This document shows, one piece after another, positions 17,466 to 25,666 of a DNA stretch of 64,000 nucleotides. The stretch covers positions 434,001-498,000 of the forward strand of contig NZ_NMUL01000005.1 of the NCBI RefSeq assembly GCF_002234595.1, in the 5' to 3' direction. Position 1 is the first letter of the stretch. The number at the start of each line of letters is the position of its first letter. Source of the stretch: Amycolatopsis vastitatis (GTDB lineage Bacteria; Actinomycetota; Actinomycetes; Mycobacteriales; Pseudonocardiaceae). The translations under genes were made by a program, and so were the position numbers. The notes beneath the pieces are model-generated. The model had not been told where the DNA came from, did not search any database, and was given only the letters and a program-made list of their open reading frames with translations.

Positions 17466-18677
17466 CTACCCGAGCAGCGCGAGCACCTGCAACTCGCCGA
17501 CGAGCCCGCCGATCACCGCGCCGACGGCGATGAGCTTCCACTCGTCCTGCCGGAACGCCGGCCGCAGCAGCTGCTCGAACTCCAGCGCGCTCAGTTTCCG
17601 CATCCGGTCCACGATCGTGTTGCGCACGTCGAGCGCGTTGATGGCGTAGTTCTCGGCGTACCGGATCGTCTCCGGGACACGCTCTGCGGCCTTCGCCGCC
17701 GCCGTCTGTTTCATCTCCTGGAACTTCTTCGTGCCGACGGCGATGGCGACGAACGGTTTGACGACGCTCGCCTGCGCGTCGATCGTCTTTTGCACCTCGC
17801 GGGTGATCATCGCGAACAGGCGGTCGGACTTCGGCCCGCGCAGCACCGCTTCCAGGAGGTTCGGGATGGTGATGATCTCGCGGGCGATCATGTCGCCGTA
17901 GTCGGCGGCGACCTGGTCGCGGCGCTTCTGGAAGACGCCCTGCCAGGTGTAGAGGCCGAAGAACTGGCGGGGCTCGCGCGGCAGGAAGATCATCTTCAGG
18001 GCGAGCCAGTCGGTCAGCCAGCCGATGCCGAGGCCGAACAGCGGCAGCACGATCGGCGACCTCGTCAGCGCCCACACCGCCAGCTGCACGCAGCCGAGGG
18101 CGAAGCCGAACCAGATGCCCGAGCGGGCGATGAACCGCATCTCGGGCCGCGAGATGTCGCGGATCAGCCGGTTGAGCAGCGCCTTGTCGCGGACGAGGTT
18201 CGTCACGACCATGTGCTTGAGGTCCAGGACGTCCTCGATGTTGTCGGCGATCTCCCGCATGATCTTGGTGATCGCCTTGGGCGCCTCGGCCTGGACGCGT
18301 TTGAGCAGCAGTTGCTGCGCGCTGTTCGGCAGGACTTCCCACAGCCGCGGCTGGTAGGTCTCCATCACGTCGCGGGTGACGTCCTCGACGACCCGCAGCA
18401 GCGGCTGCTCGATTTCCTTCGCGACCTGCGCCGGGTCGAGCCGCGAGAAGATCTCCTTCGGGTCTACGAGGTTGGTCGTCAGCATCTCGGTGGCGGTCGC
18501 CGCCATGCGTTCGGCGTTGGCGGGCAGTACGCCCTGCCAGCCGAGGAACGGCCTGATCCCGGTGAACTCCAGGGGCCGGAACATCATCTCGATGGCGACC
18601 CGTTTGGTGACGTAGCCGATCAGCGCCGCGATGAACGGCATGGTGACGTACACCTGCCAGTGCGTGCCGAATTCCAC
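17466..18677 (-). CDS. DUF445 family membrane protein (copy 1)
   Basis: A 403-residue paralogue of the downstream gene, colinear with it over the full length (MPFIAALIGYVTKRVAIEMM; FGLGIGWLTDWLALKMIF; RQDEWKLIAVGAVIG). GTG start at 18677. The two genes are 22-37 nt apart on the same strand, so they look like an operon formed by tandem duplication. The subunits may assemble together. No biochemical role is established for this domain. Confidence 0.85.
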   Translation of the reverse strand: MEFGTHWQVYVTMPFIAALIGYVTKRVAIEMMFRPLEFTGIRPFLGWQGVLPANAERMAATATEMLTTNLVDPKEIFSRLDPAQVAKEIEQPLLRVVEDVTRDVMETYQPRLWEVLPNSAQQLLLKRVQAEAPKAITKIMREIADNIEDVLDLKHMVVTNLVRDKALLNRLIRDISRPEMRFIARSGIWFGFALGCVQLAVWALTRSPIVLPLFGLGIGWLTDWLALKMIFLPREPRQFFGLYTWQGVFQKRRDQVAADYGDMIAREIITIPNLLEAVLRGPKSDRLFAMITREVQKTIDAQASVVKPFVAIAVGTKKFQEMKQTAAAKAAERVPETIRYAENYAINALDVRNTIVDRMRKLSALEFEQLLRPAFRQDEWKLIAVGAVIGGLVGELQVLALLG

Positions 18678-18864
18678 GCGCGCACGTTATCGGCCCGGCT
18701 CCGGGGCGGCGGGTAGCGACGCCCTCGGTTCACCCTGGATGTCCATAATGGTCTCCGCTGGTCAACCGAGGTCACGCTGCCATGCGTCACCGGGGGTTCT
18801 CAAATGGGTGATGCATCCTTTTGGCGGTACGCCCTGAAGGACCCTTGCTCATTAAGGTGGCCCG

Positions 18865-19785
18865 ATGGTCGCGCCTGAGAAGCCCAGCCCCGCCCCGAAG
18901 ACCGCCCAGTTCGCCGTGGGTGTCCGCGGCTACAACCAGCGTCAGGTCGACGAACGCCTCGCCGAGCTGACCAAGGAGCTTCGCGAGACGTCCCGCAACC
19001 GCGACGACGCCGTCGCGACGTCTTCGGATCTCACGAAGGCCCTCTCGTACGCGCAGAAGGAGCTGGCCGAGACGAAGGCCGCCCTGGCGAGGATGAGCTC
19101 GAGCCCGTCCGGCGCGGGCGCGATGGCCGAGCGCGTCCGGATGATGATGCAGCTCGCCGAGGAGGAGATCGCCGACCTGCGTTCGGCGGCCGAAGCCGAC
19201 GCGGCTTCGACCCGCGACCAGGCGGACAAGTACGCGCACGAGACCCGCCGCACGGCCGACAAGCTGGCGAAGGACGCGGAGGAGGAGCGCGCTCGCCTGC
19301 TGTCGGAAGCGAAGGGCGAGATCGAGAAGCTGAACGCGGCGGCGGGCGCGAAGCGCGTCGAGCTGGCCGCGGCGGCCGAGCGGGCCCGCCAGGAAGCGGA
19401 CTCCGCGGCGGAGGCGAAGGCCGCGGCAGCGCGCGAGGAAGCGGACCGGGTGGCCGCGGAGGAGCTGGCCCGCCGCAAGAAGGACTTCGAGGCGGAGTTC
19501 GCGCGCAAGAAGGAAGAGACGGAAGCCGCACTGGCCGACGCGCGAGCCAAGCAGGCTTCGGCCGACCAGAACCGGAAACTGGCCCTGGACCTGCGGACGA
19601 AGGTCGCCGAGCGGATCGCGGCGACGGACGTGGCGGTCAAGGAGGCAATGCGGTTGCTGGCCCCGGAGCCTTCGGGCGCCGAGAACGGGGACCGGAAGCC
19701 GGCTCCGAAGTCTTCGGCTGCTGCTCCGGCCGCGCCCACTGCCCCGGCTGCGCCCGCCGCGCCCGCTGCTCCGGCGAAGGCCTGA
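18865..19785 (+). CDS. DivIVA-domain coiled-coil protein
   Basis: A 306-residue protein with an N-terminal DivIVA-like motif (FAVGVRGYNQRQVDERLAEL, residues 16-35), then a long Ala/Glu/Arg-rich coiled coil to about residue 260 and a disordered Pro/Ala tail (APAAPTAPAAPAAPAAP). DivIVA proteins mark cell poles and septa and recruit wall-growth machinery in actinobacteria. This is not Wag31 itself; it is probably an accessory polar or septal scaffold. AAGGTGG precedes the ATG. It is divergent from the DUF445 pair. Confidence 0.8.
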   Translation: MVAPEKPSPAPKTAQFAVGVRGYNQRQVDERLAELTKELRETSRNRDDAVATSSDLTKALSYAQKELAETKAALARMSSSPSGAGAMAERVRMMMQLAEEEIADLRSAAEADAASTRDQADKYAHETRRTADKLAKDAEEERARLLSEAKGEIEKLNAAAGAKRVELAAAAERARQEADSAAEAKAAAAREEADRVAAEELARRKKDFEAEFARKKEETEAALADARAKQASADQNRKLALDLRTKVAERIAATDVAVKEAMRLLAPEPSGAENGDRKPAPKSSAAAPAAPTAPAAPAAPAAPAKA

Positions 19786-19792
19786 CGTCGCG

Positions 19793-19833
19793 AATGACTC
19801 ATTCGGGACGCCGGACGTCCCGAATGAGTCATT
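19793..19833 (+). terminator. 18-bp-arm perfect hairpin after the DivIVA-like gene
   Basis: Arms 19793-19810 and 19816-19833 pair perfectly around a 5-nt loop (CCGGA). The hairpin begins 8 nt after the stop codon. Each arm contains AATGACTCATT, itself a palindrome. There is no T run, as is common for actinomycete terminators. It may also belong to a dispersed repeat family. Confidence 0.65.
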
Positions 19834-19970
19834 GCCGACTCGGCGCCCACGGCCGGGCGGCAGGTGGGGGATGTTTCCGGTGCGGGGGTTCCGGCGAAGT
19901 CGTGTCGTTGCCGGTAGCTCCGCAAAGCACTCGTTGACCCACCACCCCGAAGCCGGATTGTGACGACGGA

Positions 19971-20020
19971 CGGTAGTGCCGGGTCAAGGCGGGAAAGCGT
20001 GCCTTGACCCGGCACTACCG
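19971..20020. repeat. 20-bp-arm perfect inverted repeat
   Basis: Arms 19971-19990 and 20001-20020 are perfect reverse complements with a 10-nt loop (GGGAAAGCGT). Flanking sequence (CCCCGAAGCCGG and CGGCTTCGTATCGGGG) extends the pairing with a bulge. It lies alone in the intergenic region, about 185 bp after the previous stop codon, so it is a repeat or cruciform rather than an obvious terminator. Confidence 0.65.
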
Positions 20021-20290
20021 GCCGTGTTTCGGCTTCGTATCGGGGTGGCAGGGAGGGGTCTGGGTGGGGTGCCGGTTGTGCCGTCAACGTGCCGTTCATG
20101 CCGGTGAGGCACCTGAAAAGGGGACGCTACGACTTGCCGGAACCCTGCCAGGGAGTGGTGGGGGCTGCTGTCGCGGGGGTGCGGCGTCCGCGTTGAGAGG
20201 CGTGAGTTCTGCGAGCGGGTTGGCCGAAGCTCCTGGGTGGCTGGCAGTGTGCACATCGGCTGCTGATCACTCACGAGACGGGACCTGCGC

Positions 20291-20941
20291 ATGATCCTCG
20301 AGACCGAGCGGGCCGCAGTGTGCTCGTACGCGCGTCGGATGGTCGGTGACGGCCTGGTCGTCGGCACCTCCGGGAACGTCTCGCTGCGGGCCGGTGAGCT
20401 CGTCGCCGTCACTCCGACGGGTGTCGCCTACTCGAGTCTGACGCCGGCCGACATCCCGGTCGTCGATCTCGGGGGTGCGGTTGTCGACGGCTCGCTCAAG
20501 CCGACCAGTGAGCTGCCGGTGCACCTGTCCGTCTACTGGGATGTGCGCGATCCCGACAGCGAGCCCGTCACCGCCGTCGTCCACACGCACGCGCCGCACG
20601 CCACCGCCGTGTCCACGCTCGTGCGTGAGGTGCCGCCCATCCACTACATCGTCGCCACCATCGGCCCTTCGGTGCGCGTCGCGCGCTACGCCACCTATGG
20701 CACGCCGGAGCTCGCCGCCGCCGTGCTCGAAGCGCTCGAGGGGCGCCGTGGCTGCCTCATGGCCAACCACGGCACCCTCACTTACGGTGACGGTCTCGAG
20801 GCCGCGTACCACCGTGCGCTGCAGCTCGAGTGGGCCTGCCGCGTGTGGCTGCTCGCGCAGAGTGCCGGCCGGCCCAGCCTGCTGCCGCCGCCCGAGGTGG
20901 CCAACGTCGTCGAGCGGCTGCGGGGTTACGGGCAGGGCTAA
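20291..20941 (+). CDS. Class II aldolase/adducin family protein
   Basis: A 216-residue zinc aldolase of the L-fuculose-phosphate/ribulose-phosphate type. The zinc ligands are VHTHAPH and the later His in LMANHGTLTYG; the N-terminal GTSGNVSLR and PTGVAYSSL loops bind the substrate phosphate. It cleaves or isomerises a sugar phosphate; the exact substrate is not clear. The TAA stop at 20939-20941 is also the target-site duplication of the IS element that starts at the next base, so the original 3' flank has been displaced. Confidence 0.88.
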   Translation: MILETERAAVCSYARRMVGDGLVVGTSGNVSLRAGELVAVTPTGVAYSSLTPADIPVVDLGGAVVDGSLKPTSELPVHLSVYWDVRDPDSEPVTAVVHTHAPHATAVSTLVREVPPIHYIVATIGPSVRVARYATYGTPELAAAVLEALEGRRGCLMANHGTLTYGDGLEAAYHRALQLEWACRVWLLAQSAGRPSLLPPPEVANVVERLRGYGQG

Positions 20942-21812
20942 GACCTGGTCTCAAAACTTAAGGGTGTGTCACTGCGTAACCTGCCGGTCCTGGTCGTCGA
21001 TCGTGGGCAGTCGTGGCGAAGACGACGCAGCAGCGGCGGGTCGAAGACCGGCTCTGGGAGCTGATCGAACCCCTGATCCCGTCCCGACCAGCGCCGCGCG
21101 GTCCGGGTGGGCGCGTGCTCGACACCGGCTGCCGCTGGCGAGACCTACCCGAGCAGCTCGGATGCGGTTCCGGGCACACCGCGTGGCGGCGGTTACGTGA
21201 GTGGCAGGACGCCGGCGTGTGGGACCGGCTGCACCAGCTCGTGCTCGACGATCTGTCCAACATCGACGAGCTCGACTGGACCAGAGGCTGCATCGACGCG
21301 GTGTCGGTGCGGTCGAAAAGGGGGGGGCGAGCTGACCGGCCGCAGCCCCACTGACCGGGGTAAAGCCGGCTCCAAGTACCACGTTCTGTGCGACGCGAAC
21401 GGGCTACCGCTGCACATCATGTTGTCGGCGGCAAACACCCACGACAGCATGCTGTTCGAGCCGCTGCTGGACACGAACCCGACCGTGCGCGGCCACCACG
21501 GCCGGGCGGGCCGGCCACGACGGGCGACCGGACAAGCTGCACGCCGACAAGGGCTACGACTACCGCCGCTGCCGCCGCTACCTGACCCGCCACGGTGTCA
21601 AGGTCCGTATCGCCCGGCGCGGGATTGAGGGCAAGTCCCGCCTCGGCCGGGTCCGCTGGGTCGTCGAACGCACCATCTCCTGGCTGCTGCGGTTCAAACG
21701 CCTCGGGCTGCGCTACGACCGGACCGAACGCACCACGTTGGCGCTACTCACGCTGGCCTGCACCGTGATCAACGTCCGCCGGCTCATCAAGATCGAGCTC
21801 TGCGACCAGGTC
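20942..21812 (+). mobile_element. IS5-family (IS427-like) insertion sequence, 871 bp
   Basis: Terminal inverted repeats start GACCTGGTC at 20942 and end GACCAGGTC at 21812 (about 13 of 16 positions match). TAA is directly repeated at 20939-20941 and 21813-21815, consistent with a target duplication. The element holds one transposase reading region, now in three frames. The left end (GACCTGGTCTCAAAACT) recurs inverted at 23126-23140. Confidence 0.85.
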
Positions 21813-21815
21813 TAA
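21013..21815 (+). pseudogene. IS5-family transposase, broken by two frameshifts
   Basis: DDE transposase of the IS427 group. The N-terminal part (GTG at 21013, VAKTTQQRRVEDRLWELIEP) is in one frame up to RSKRGG at about 21325. The middle part (GELTGRSPTDRGKAGSKYHV) is shifted by one base after a run of eight G. The C-terminal part (DKLHADKGYDYRRCRRYL to INVRRLIKIELCDQV) lies in the third frame from about 21510. Each junction needs one base removed. Some IS5 elements use a programmed shift at the first type of site, but two shifts suggest an inactive copy. The TAA stop lies in the right target duplication. Confidence 0.8.
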
Positions 21816-22045
21816 CGCATCCATTCACTCGTTTGGGATACATCGGTAGCTCTGTGTCGTTGGGTGGGGGTGACTGGTGAGCTTCTGAGCGCGGAGCAGG
21901 TCCTCGGGTCGGCACGGGGCCCCCGTCACCACGAGGGAGATCGATCTCCTGGAGGAGGCTGCAGCCGCGTTGCTGACGGCACCATCGACGGGGATGAACG
22001 AGCACTCTCGTCGGGAAGTGATCAGCCATCGGTGGGGCCGCCTCT

Positions 22046-22993
22046 TCAGAGGCGTTCGATGCGGTCGGCCTGCGGGCCCCGGTCGCTCTGACGCACCGCG
22101 TACCGGACCCGGTCACCCTTCTGCAGCGGCTCCGACCCCAGGATCACGGACGCGTGGGCGAAGAGATCGTCGCCGCCTGCGTCCGGGGTGATGAAGCCGA
22201 AGCCGCGGTCGCCGTCGTAGCGCGCGACGACGCCCTCGCCGCCTCGTACGGGCACGTCCCGCGCCGCCGGCCCTGCGGCCGCGGCAGGTGCCGACCGCTG
22301 CGGCGCCGTCTGGGGCTCGGCGCCCCGGACCAGGTGCACGTCGCGGGCCTGCGGGCCCTTGTCTCCACTAGCCACCTCGTAGGCGACGCGGTCGCCCTCC
22401 GCGAGCCACGTCAGCCCCTCGGCCAGGGCCCGGGCGTGAACGAAGACGTCCCCGGCGCCGGAGTCGGGGTTGATGAAGCCGAAGCCCTTGTCCTCGTCGT
22501 ACCAGGCCACCGTGCCGTCGGCACCGTCCGCGATACCAGCCGCAGCGGGTGAGCCGGCCCCTGCTCCCAGCGGGATCACGTGCCCGGCCTGCGGGCCGCG
22601 CTCGCCTTCGACGATCAGGAAGGCCACCCGCTGCCCCTCGGTGACCACGCCGCCGGTCACGATGGCGGAGCTGTGCACGAAGATGTCGGCGCCGCCGCCG
22701 TCCGGCGACGCGAAGCCGTACCCCTTGCCCGGCTCGTACCAGTTGATGGTGCCGAGCAGGCCCACGGCGCTGCCGGTGGCCGCATCGGCGGTGACGCGAA
22801 CGCGCAGCGCCTGGGGCCCGCGGTCGTTCTCGCCGACCTCGAACACGACGGCCTGACCCTCGCGGAGCACTTTCGCGCCGCCGTCCCCGACGATCTCGGA
22901 GGCGTGCACGAACACGTCCGGCGAGCCGTCCTCGGGCGCGAGGAAGCCGAAACCACGTTCGGCGTCGAACCAACGGACGGTCCCTTGCGGCAT
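22046..22993 (-). CDS. Protein with four tandem cold-shock domains
   Basis: A 315-residue protein built almost only of cold-shock (OB-fold) domains, starting at about residues 1, 78, 158 and 248. Each has an RNP1/RNP2 pair: [12 protein letters not shown] with [16 protein letters not shown] with [16 protein letters not shown] with [16 protein letters not shown] with LFAH. The fourth RNP2 has lost the second aromatic position. Domains 2-3 and 3-4 are joined by Ala/Gly/Pro linkers. Typical bacterial Csp proteins have one domain of about 67 residues. It probably binds single-stranded RNA or DNA over several sites. ATG at 22993 with GGAG 7 nt upstream. It sits between IS-derived ends. Confidence 0.85.
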   Translation of the reverse strand: MPQGTVRWFDAERGFGFLAPEDGSPDVFVHASEIVGDGGAKVLREGQAVVFEVGENDRGPQALRVRVTADAATGSAVGLLGTINWYEPGKGYGFASPDGGGADIFVHSSAIVTGGVVTEGQRVAFLIVEGERGPQAGHVIPLGAGAGSPAAAGIADGADGTVAWYDEDKGFGFINPDSGAGDVFVHARALAEGLTWLAEGDRVAYEVASGDKGPQARDVHLVRGAEPQTAPQRSAPAAAAGPAARDVPVRGGEGVVARYDGDRGFGFITPDAGGDDLFAHASVILGSEPLQKGDRVRYAVRQSDRGPQADRIERL

Positions 22994-23125
22994 CAAAGGC
23001 TCCAGGTCGAGAGGGCGGGCACTGGCCCCCAGTCTCTCTGACAGACCTCCGGTCCGTCGGGCCGGGTCCACAGGCGGGCGGTGCGGAGCCAGGGGCGGGC
23101 CGTTGGTTCACCTAGCGACACGCCG

Positions 23126-23140
23126 AGTTTTGAGACCAGG
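23126..23140 (-). repeat. Solitary IS end in inverted orientation
   Basis: AGTTTTGAGACCAGG is the reverse complement of CCTGGTCTCAAAACT, which is bases 3-17 of the insertion element starting at 20942. It abuts the HD-domain gene stop codon. CTAA follows it (23141-23144) and CTAA also precedes the left end (20938-20941), so the whole 20942-23140 interval is bounded by inverted ends and the same tetranucleotide. Confidence 0.7.
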
Positions 23141-23794
23141 CTAAGAAGCGACCGCGTCCAGCAGTTCGACCACCGTCGGGTCGTCGACCGCCTCCTTGAT
23201 GCACTGCCAGAGCTGCAGGTTCGCCGTCGCCCACCGCGAGTACGTCGCGGCCGCCTCCGGGTTGTAGAAGTAATAACCCTCGTCGTGGACGTCGCACTGC
23301 TCGCCGACGATCTTGTCCGCCAGCTCGCGCAGGCTCAGCCCGTTCTCGCGCAGGTACCGGTGCGCCAGCACGACCGGCGTCACCGGCAGCGCCTTGAACA
23401 ACGTGTCCGCGTCGCTCAGGGCCTGCGCTTCCAGCGAAATGTCGCGGCCTCGGGTGGCCATCTCCGCCTCGTCGACGATCTCGTCGACCCACCGCGCGAC
23501 GTCCGCGAGCACCCCGCACTCCGCGAGGATCTCCAGGCGCAGGCTCCGCCCCGCGGCGGCGGGCGAGTTCCGGCGCACCAGGTAGTTGACGTCGTGCACC
23601 AGCGCGGCCACCTCCACCACGCCGCGGTCGGCGCCGTTGTGCGCGGCGAAATCGACCGCCTTCGCGCGGACGAAACTCACGTGGTGCCAGCCGTGGAACT
23701 GCAGCCGGTCGGCGTACTGGCGGCAAAGCCGGTGGACCCGGGTTCCGACGGCGTCGACGATGGCCTGGTCGATCGTGCCTTCCTGCGTGCGCAT
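23141..23794 (-). CDS. HD-domain phosphohydrolase
   Basis: A 217-residue HD-superfamily protein. Metal-binding residues are the His in FHGWHH, the His-Asp pair in ALVHDVNYL and the Asp in SDADTLF. Members hydrolyse nucleotides or phosphoesters; this substrate is unknown. Its TAG stop directly touches the inverted IS-end sequence, as the aldolase stop does on the other side, so the sequence beyond the stop has probably been replaced by the insertion. Confidence 0.85.
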   Translation of the reverse strand: MRTQEGTIDQAIVDAVGTRVHRLCRQYADRLQFHGWHHVSFVRAKAVDFAAHNGADRGVVEVAALVHDVNYLVRRNSPAAAGRSLRLEILAECGVLADVARWVDEIVDEAEMATRGRDISLEAQALSDADTLFKALPVTPVVLAHRYLRENGLSLRELADKIVGEQCDVHDEGYYFYNPEAAATYSRWATANLQLWQCIKEAVDDPTVVELLDAVAS

Positions 23795-23867
23795 ACACCT
23801 CTCCCATCCCGGCCGTGGTGTTCAGACGGGTGGAGTAATGGTAAGCGCCGCTGACGCCGGTGTGTAG

Positions 23868-24506
23868 CTAGATGCGGTCGGCCAATTCCCCCAATCGGAC
23901 CTCTACCGGAACGTGCCGATGGCCGATTCCGCCGGCTGGGTCGAAAGAAAGGCTGAAACTGCTCACCGGGCGTGATTTCACGAGGAAAGTCATCGTTCCG
24001 GTGGCCGCCTCGGGGATCCGGTGGAATTCGTCGGCCAGCATGGTCGCGCAGGTCCCGGCCACGCACAGCGTCCGGCGGCGCAGCCGCGCGGACGTGATCA
24101 GCCCGGTGTCGGCGTCGATCGTCGTCTCGTACCTCTCGTGCAGGTAGTCACCACGGAGAATGGTGGTGCAGAAGTGGTACCTGTGGTTGTGGACGGAATC
24201 CGCGTAGCCTTCCCGCCAGTCCTCCTGGGCCTTGTATTCGTGCAGCCAGAAGGAAAACGGGTCGGACGGCGCGTCGAGCAGGCACCAGGCGAAATGGGTG
24301 GTCGTTTCCCGTGACGAGCGCAGCACCTTGGCCGCCTGCGTGGCGGACAGCGTGCGGAGCTGTGTGCGCAGCTCCTCCCGCAGTCCGGCCTGGGCGGCCC
24401 ACGGCCGGAACCAGCCGTCGACCGCGCGCCAGTCCGCGGCGAGCGGGAACCCGGCCGTGCGCAGGCGCGTGGCCAGTTCGGTGAGGGGGGACAGGCTGGT
24501 GAGCAA
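23868..24506 (-). CDS. Cupin-like metal-binding protein
   Basis: A 212-residue protein of no recognised family. The segment SVHNHRYHFCTTILRGDYLHERYE (read in parts: HNHRYHF, LRGDYLHERYE) followed by DEFHRIPEAATGT has the His-x-His...Glu...His spacing of metal-dependent cupins such as cysteine dioxygenase-like enzymes. TTG at 24506 is chosen because AGGGAG lies 6 nt upstream, inside the end of the previous gene, and the genes are 2 nt apart. It should be co-expressed with the upstream membrane protein. An oxygenase or small-molecule sensor role is inference. Confidence 0.65.
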   Translation of the reverse strand: MLTSLSPLTELATRLRTAGFPLAADWRAVDGWFRPWAAQAGLREELRTQLRTLSATQAAKVLRSSRETTTHFAWCLLDAPSDPFSFWLHEYKAQEDWREGYADSVHNHRYHFCTTILRGDYLHERYETTIDADTGLITSARLRRRTLCVAGTCATMLADEFHRIPEAATGTMTFLVKSRPVSSFSLSFDPAGGIGHRHVPVEVRLGELADRI

Positions 24507-24508
24507 GG

Positions 24509-25513
24509 TCAGCTCCCTAGCTCGGCGACTGCGGAGAACTCCGCGCGGAAGGCGTGGAACTTGCCCTCCAGCTCGCGGAACTGCTCCTCGGACAACGGAG
24601 ATCCGGTGATCTTCTCGAACAGGGCCAGGAAATCCGTCCGTGTCGTCGCGGACGTGATGCGGAAGTGGCGGCCGGTCCGGGACTGCGAGACGCGCACGAA
24701 TTCGGCGCGTTCCATGTTGTAGAGGAAGGAACCTTCGGTGAATCGCAGGGACCGCGGGTAAAGCTTCGTGGCGCCGCGGACGTCGCTGTAGAGCGACACC
24801 CACACGCTGTCGTCGAACATCTCGAGCCGGTCCAGCGGCGGGTCGGCGACCACGGTGATGTCGACCTGCGCGCAGCGGCTGCGCGCCAGGAAGAGGCCGA
24901 CGAGCCCGATCCGGATCTCTTCGTCGAGCCGGGTCTGGATCTGTTCGTAGTCGACGTCGGCCGCCTCGCGGCGCAGCAGGTAGCGGGCGCGCCCGCTGAT
25001 CGAGCTCGCGTCGCGCGGATCGGCGATGACGGCCCGCAGTTCCCGTTCGGTGCGGGAAAGCAGCAGGCGCGCGGCCGCGTGCCTGCCGGAGAAGCCGCGG
25101 AAGAAGTACTGCCGGGTCGCGTCGAGGTCGGCCATCAGCGCGCGGTTGAACGCGGGGTCGGGGTCGGTGGTCGCCTCGAACACGTCGGTGGGGAAGAACT
25201 CCTTGTTCAGCGCCCGGTATTCGGCGCTGAGGTCTTCCAGCGCGCGCCTGCTCTCTTCGATCACCGGAGTCACCAGTGCCCGTTGCGACGCGCTGGCGGT
25301 GATCAGCGTCTGGCCGAACCCGACGATGGCGGAGATCAGGGTGCCGGTGCCCAGTGACGTCACGAGGTTCTTGCCGGTGCCGGGCTCCATCAGGCCGGCG
25401 ATCCACAGGCTCAGGCCGGCGACCACGACGAGCACCGTGAGGAGCAGGCTCGTCCTGGTCCAGAAGATCTCCTGCAGTGGAGTACGGCGGAGGCGTCCGC
25501 CAGCCGCGGCCAC
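24509..25513 (-). CDS. Membrane protein with two N-terminal TM segments and a large cytosolic domain
   Basis: About 334 residues. Two hydrophobic segments (TSLLLTVLVVVAGLSLWIAGL and LVTSLGTGTLISAIVGFGQTL) precede a soluble region of about 265 residues rich in charged helices and beta-like stretches (AQVDITVVADPPLDRLEMFDDS). No known domain is recognised. GTG at 25513 is preferred because GGGAGG lies 8 nt upstream; the GTG at 25522 overlaps that motif. It is followed within 2 nt by the cupin-like gene, so they form an operon. The layout resembles a membrane sensor with an intracellular effector domain (inference). Confidence 0.65.
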   Translation of the reverse strand: MAAAGGRLRRTPLQEIFWTRTSLLLTVLVVVAGLSLWIAGLMEPGTGKNLVTSLGTGTLISAIVGFGQTLITASASQRALVTPVIEESRRALEDLSAEYRALNKEFFPTDVFEATTDPDPAFNRALMADLDATRQYFFRGFSGRHAAARLLLSRTERELRAVIADPRDASSISGRARYLLRREAADVDYEQIQTRLDEEIRIGLVGLFLARSRCAQVDITVVADPPLDRLEMFDDSVWVSLYSDVRGATKLYPRSLRFTEGSFLYNMERAEFVRVSQSRTGRHFRITSATTRTDFLALFEKITGSPLSEEQFRELEGKFHAFRAEFSAVAELGS

Positions 25514-25666
25514 GTGCTTCACCTCCCTTGAACCACCCGAACAGACGAGAGCAGAAAGTGTCTGTTCGAGCGCGGGGAGTCACTTTACGCGCCTCGGAGG
25601 GTGCGCGAAATAAGAAGTTCGGGGGACACCGCTGACGGACAGACGTCACTCTGGGCAATAATTCAC

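Larger units (their letters stand above)
19786..20290. other. 505-bp gene-free stretch with two perfect hairpins
   Basis: No convincing gene is seen between the DivIVA-like gene and the aldolase. It contains the two inverted repeats listed separately. From about 20068 a GGTGCC...GGCACC stem precedes a purine-rich stretch (CTGAAAAGGGGACGC); this could be a structured leader of the aldolase, but it does not match a riboswitch class I can name. Confidence 0.6.

Noticed and set aside
20060..20220. Possible riboswitch before the aldolase
   Set aside because: A stem and purine-rich linker are visible, but no core of the cobalamin, TPP, SAM or ydaO classes could be matched.
20003..20294. Open frame of 96 codons before the aldolase
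   Set aside because: It begins inside a perfect palindrome, has no ribosome-binding site and has unnatural composition.
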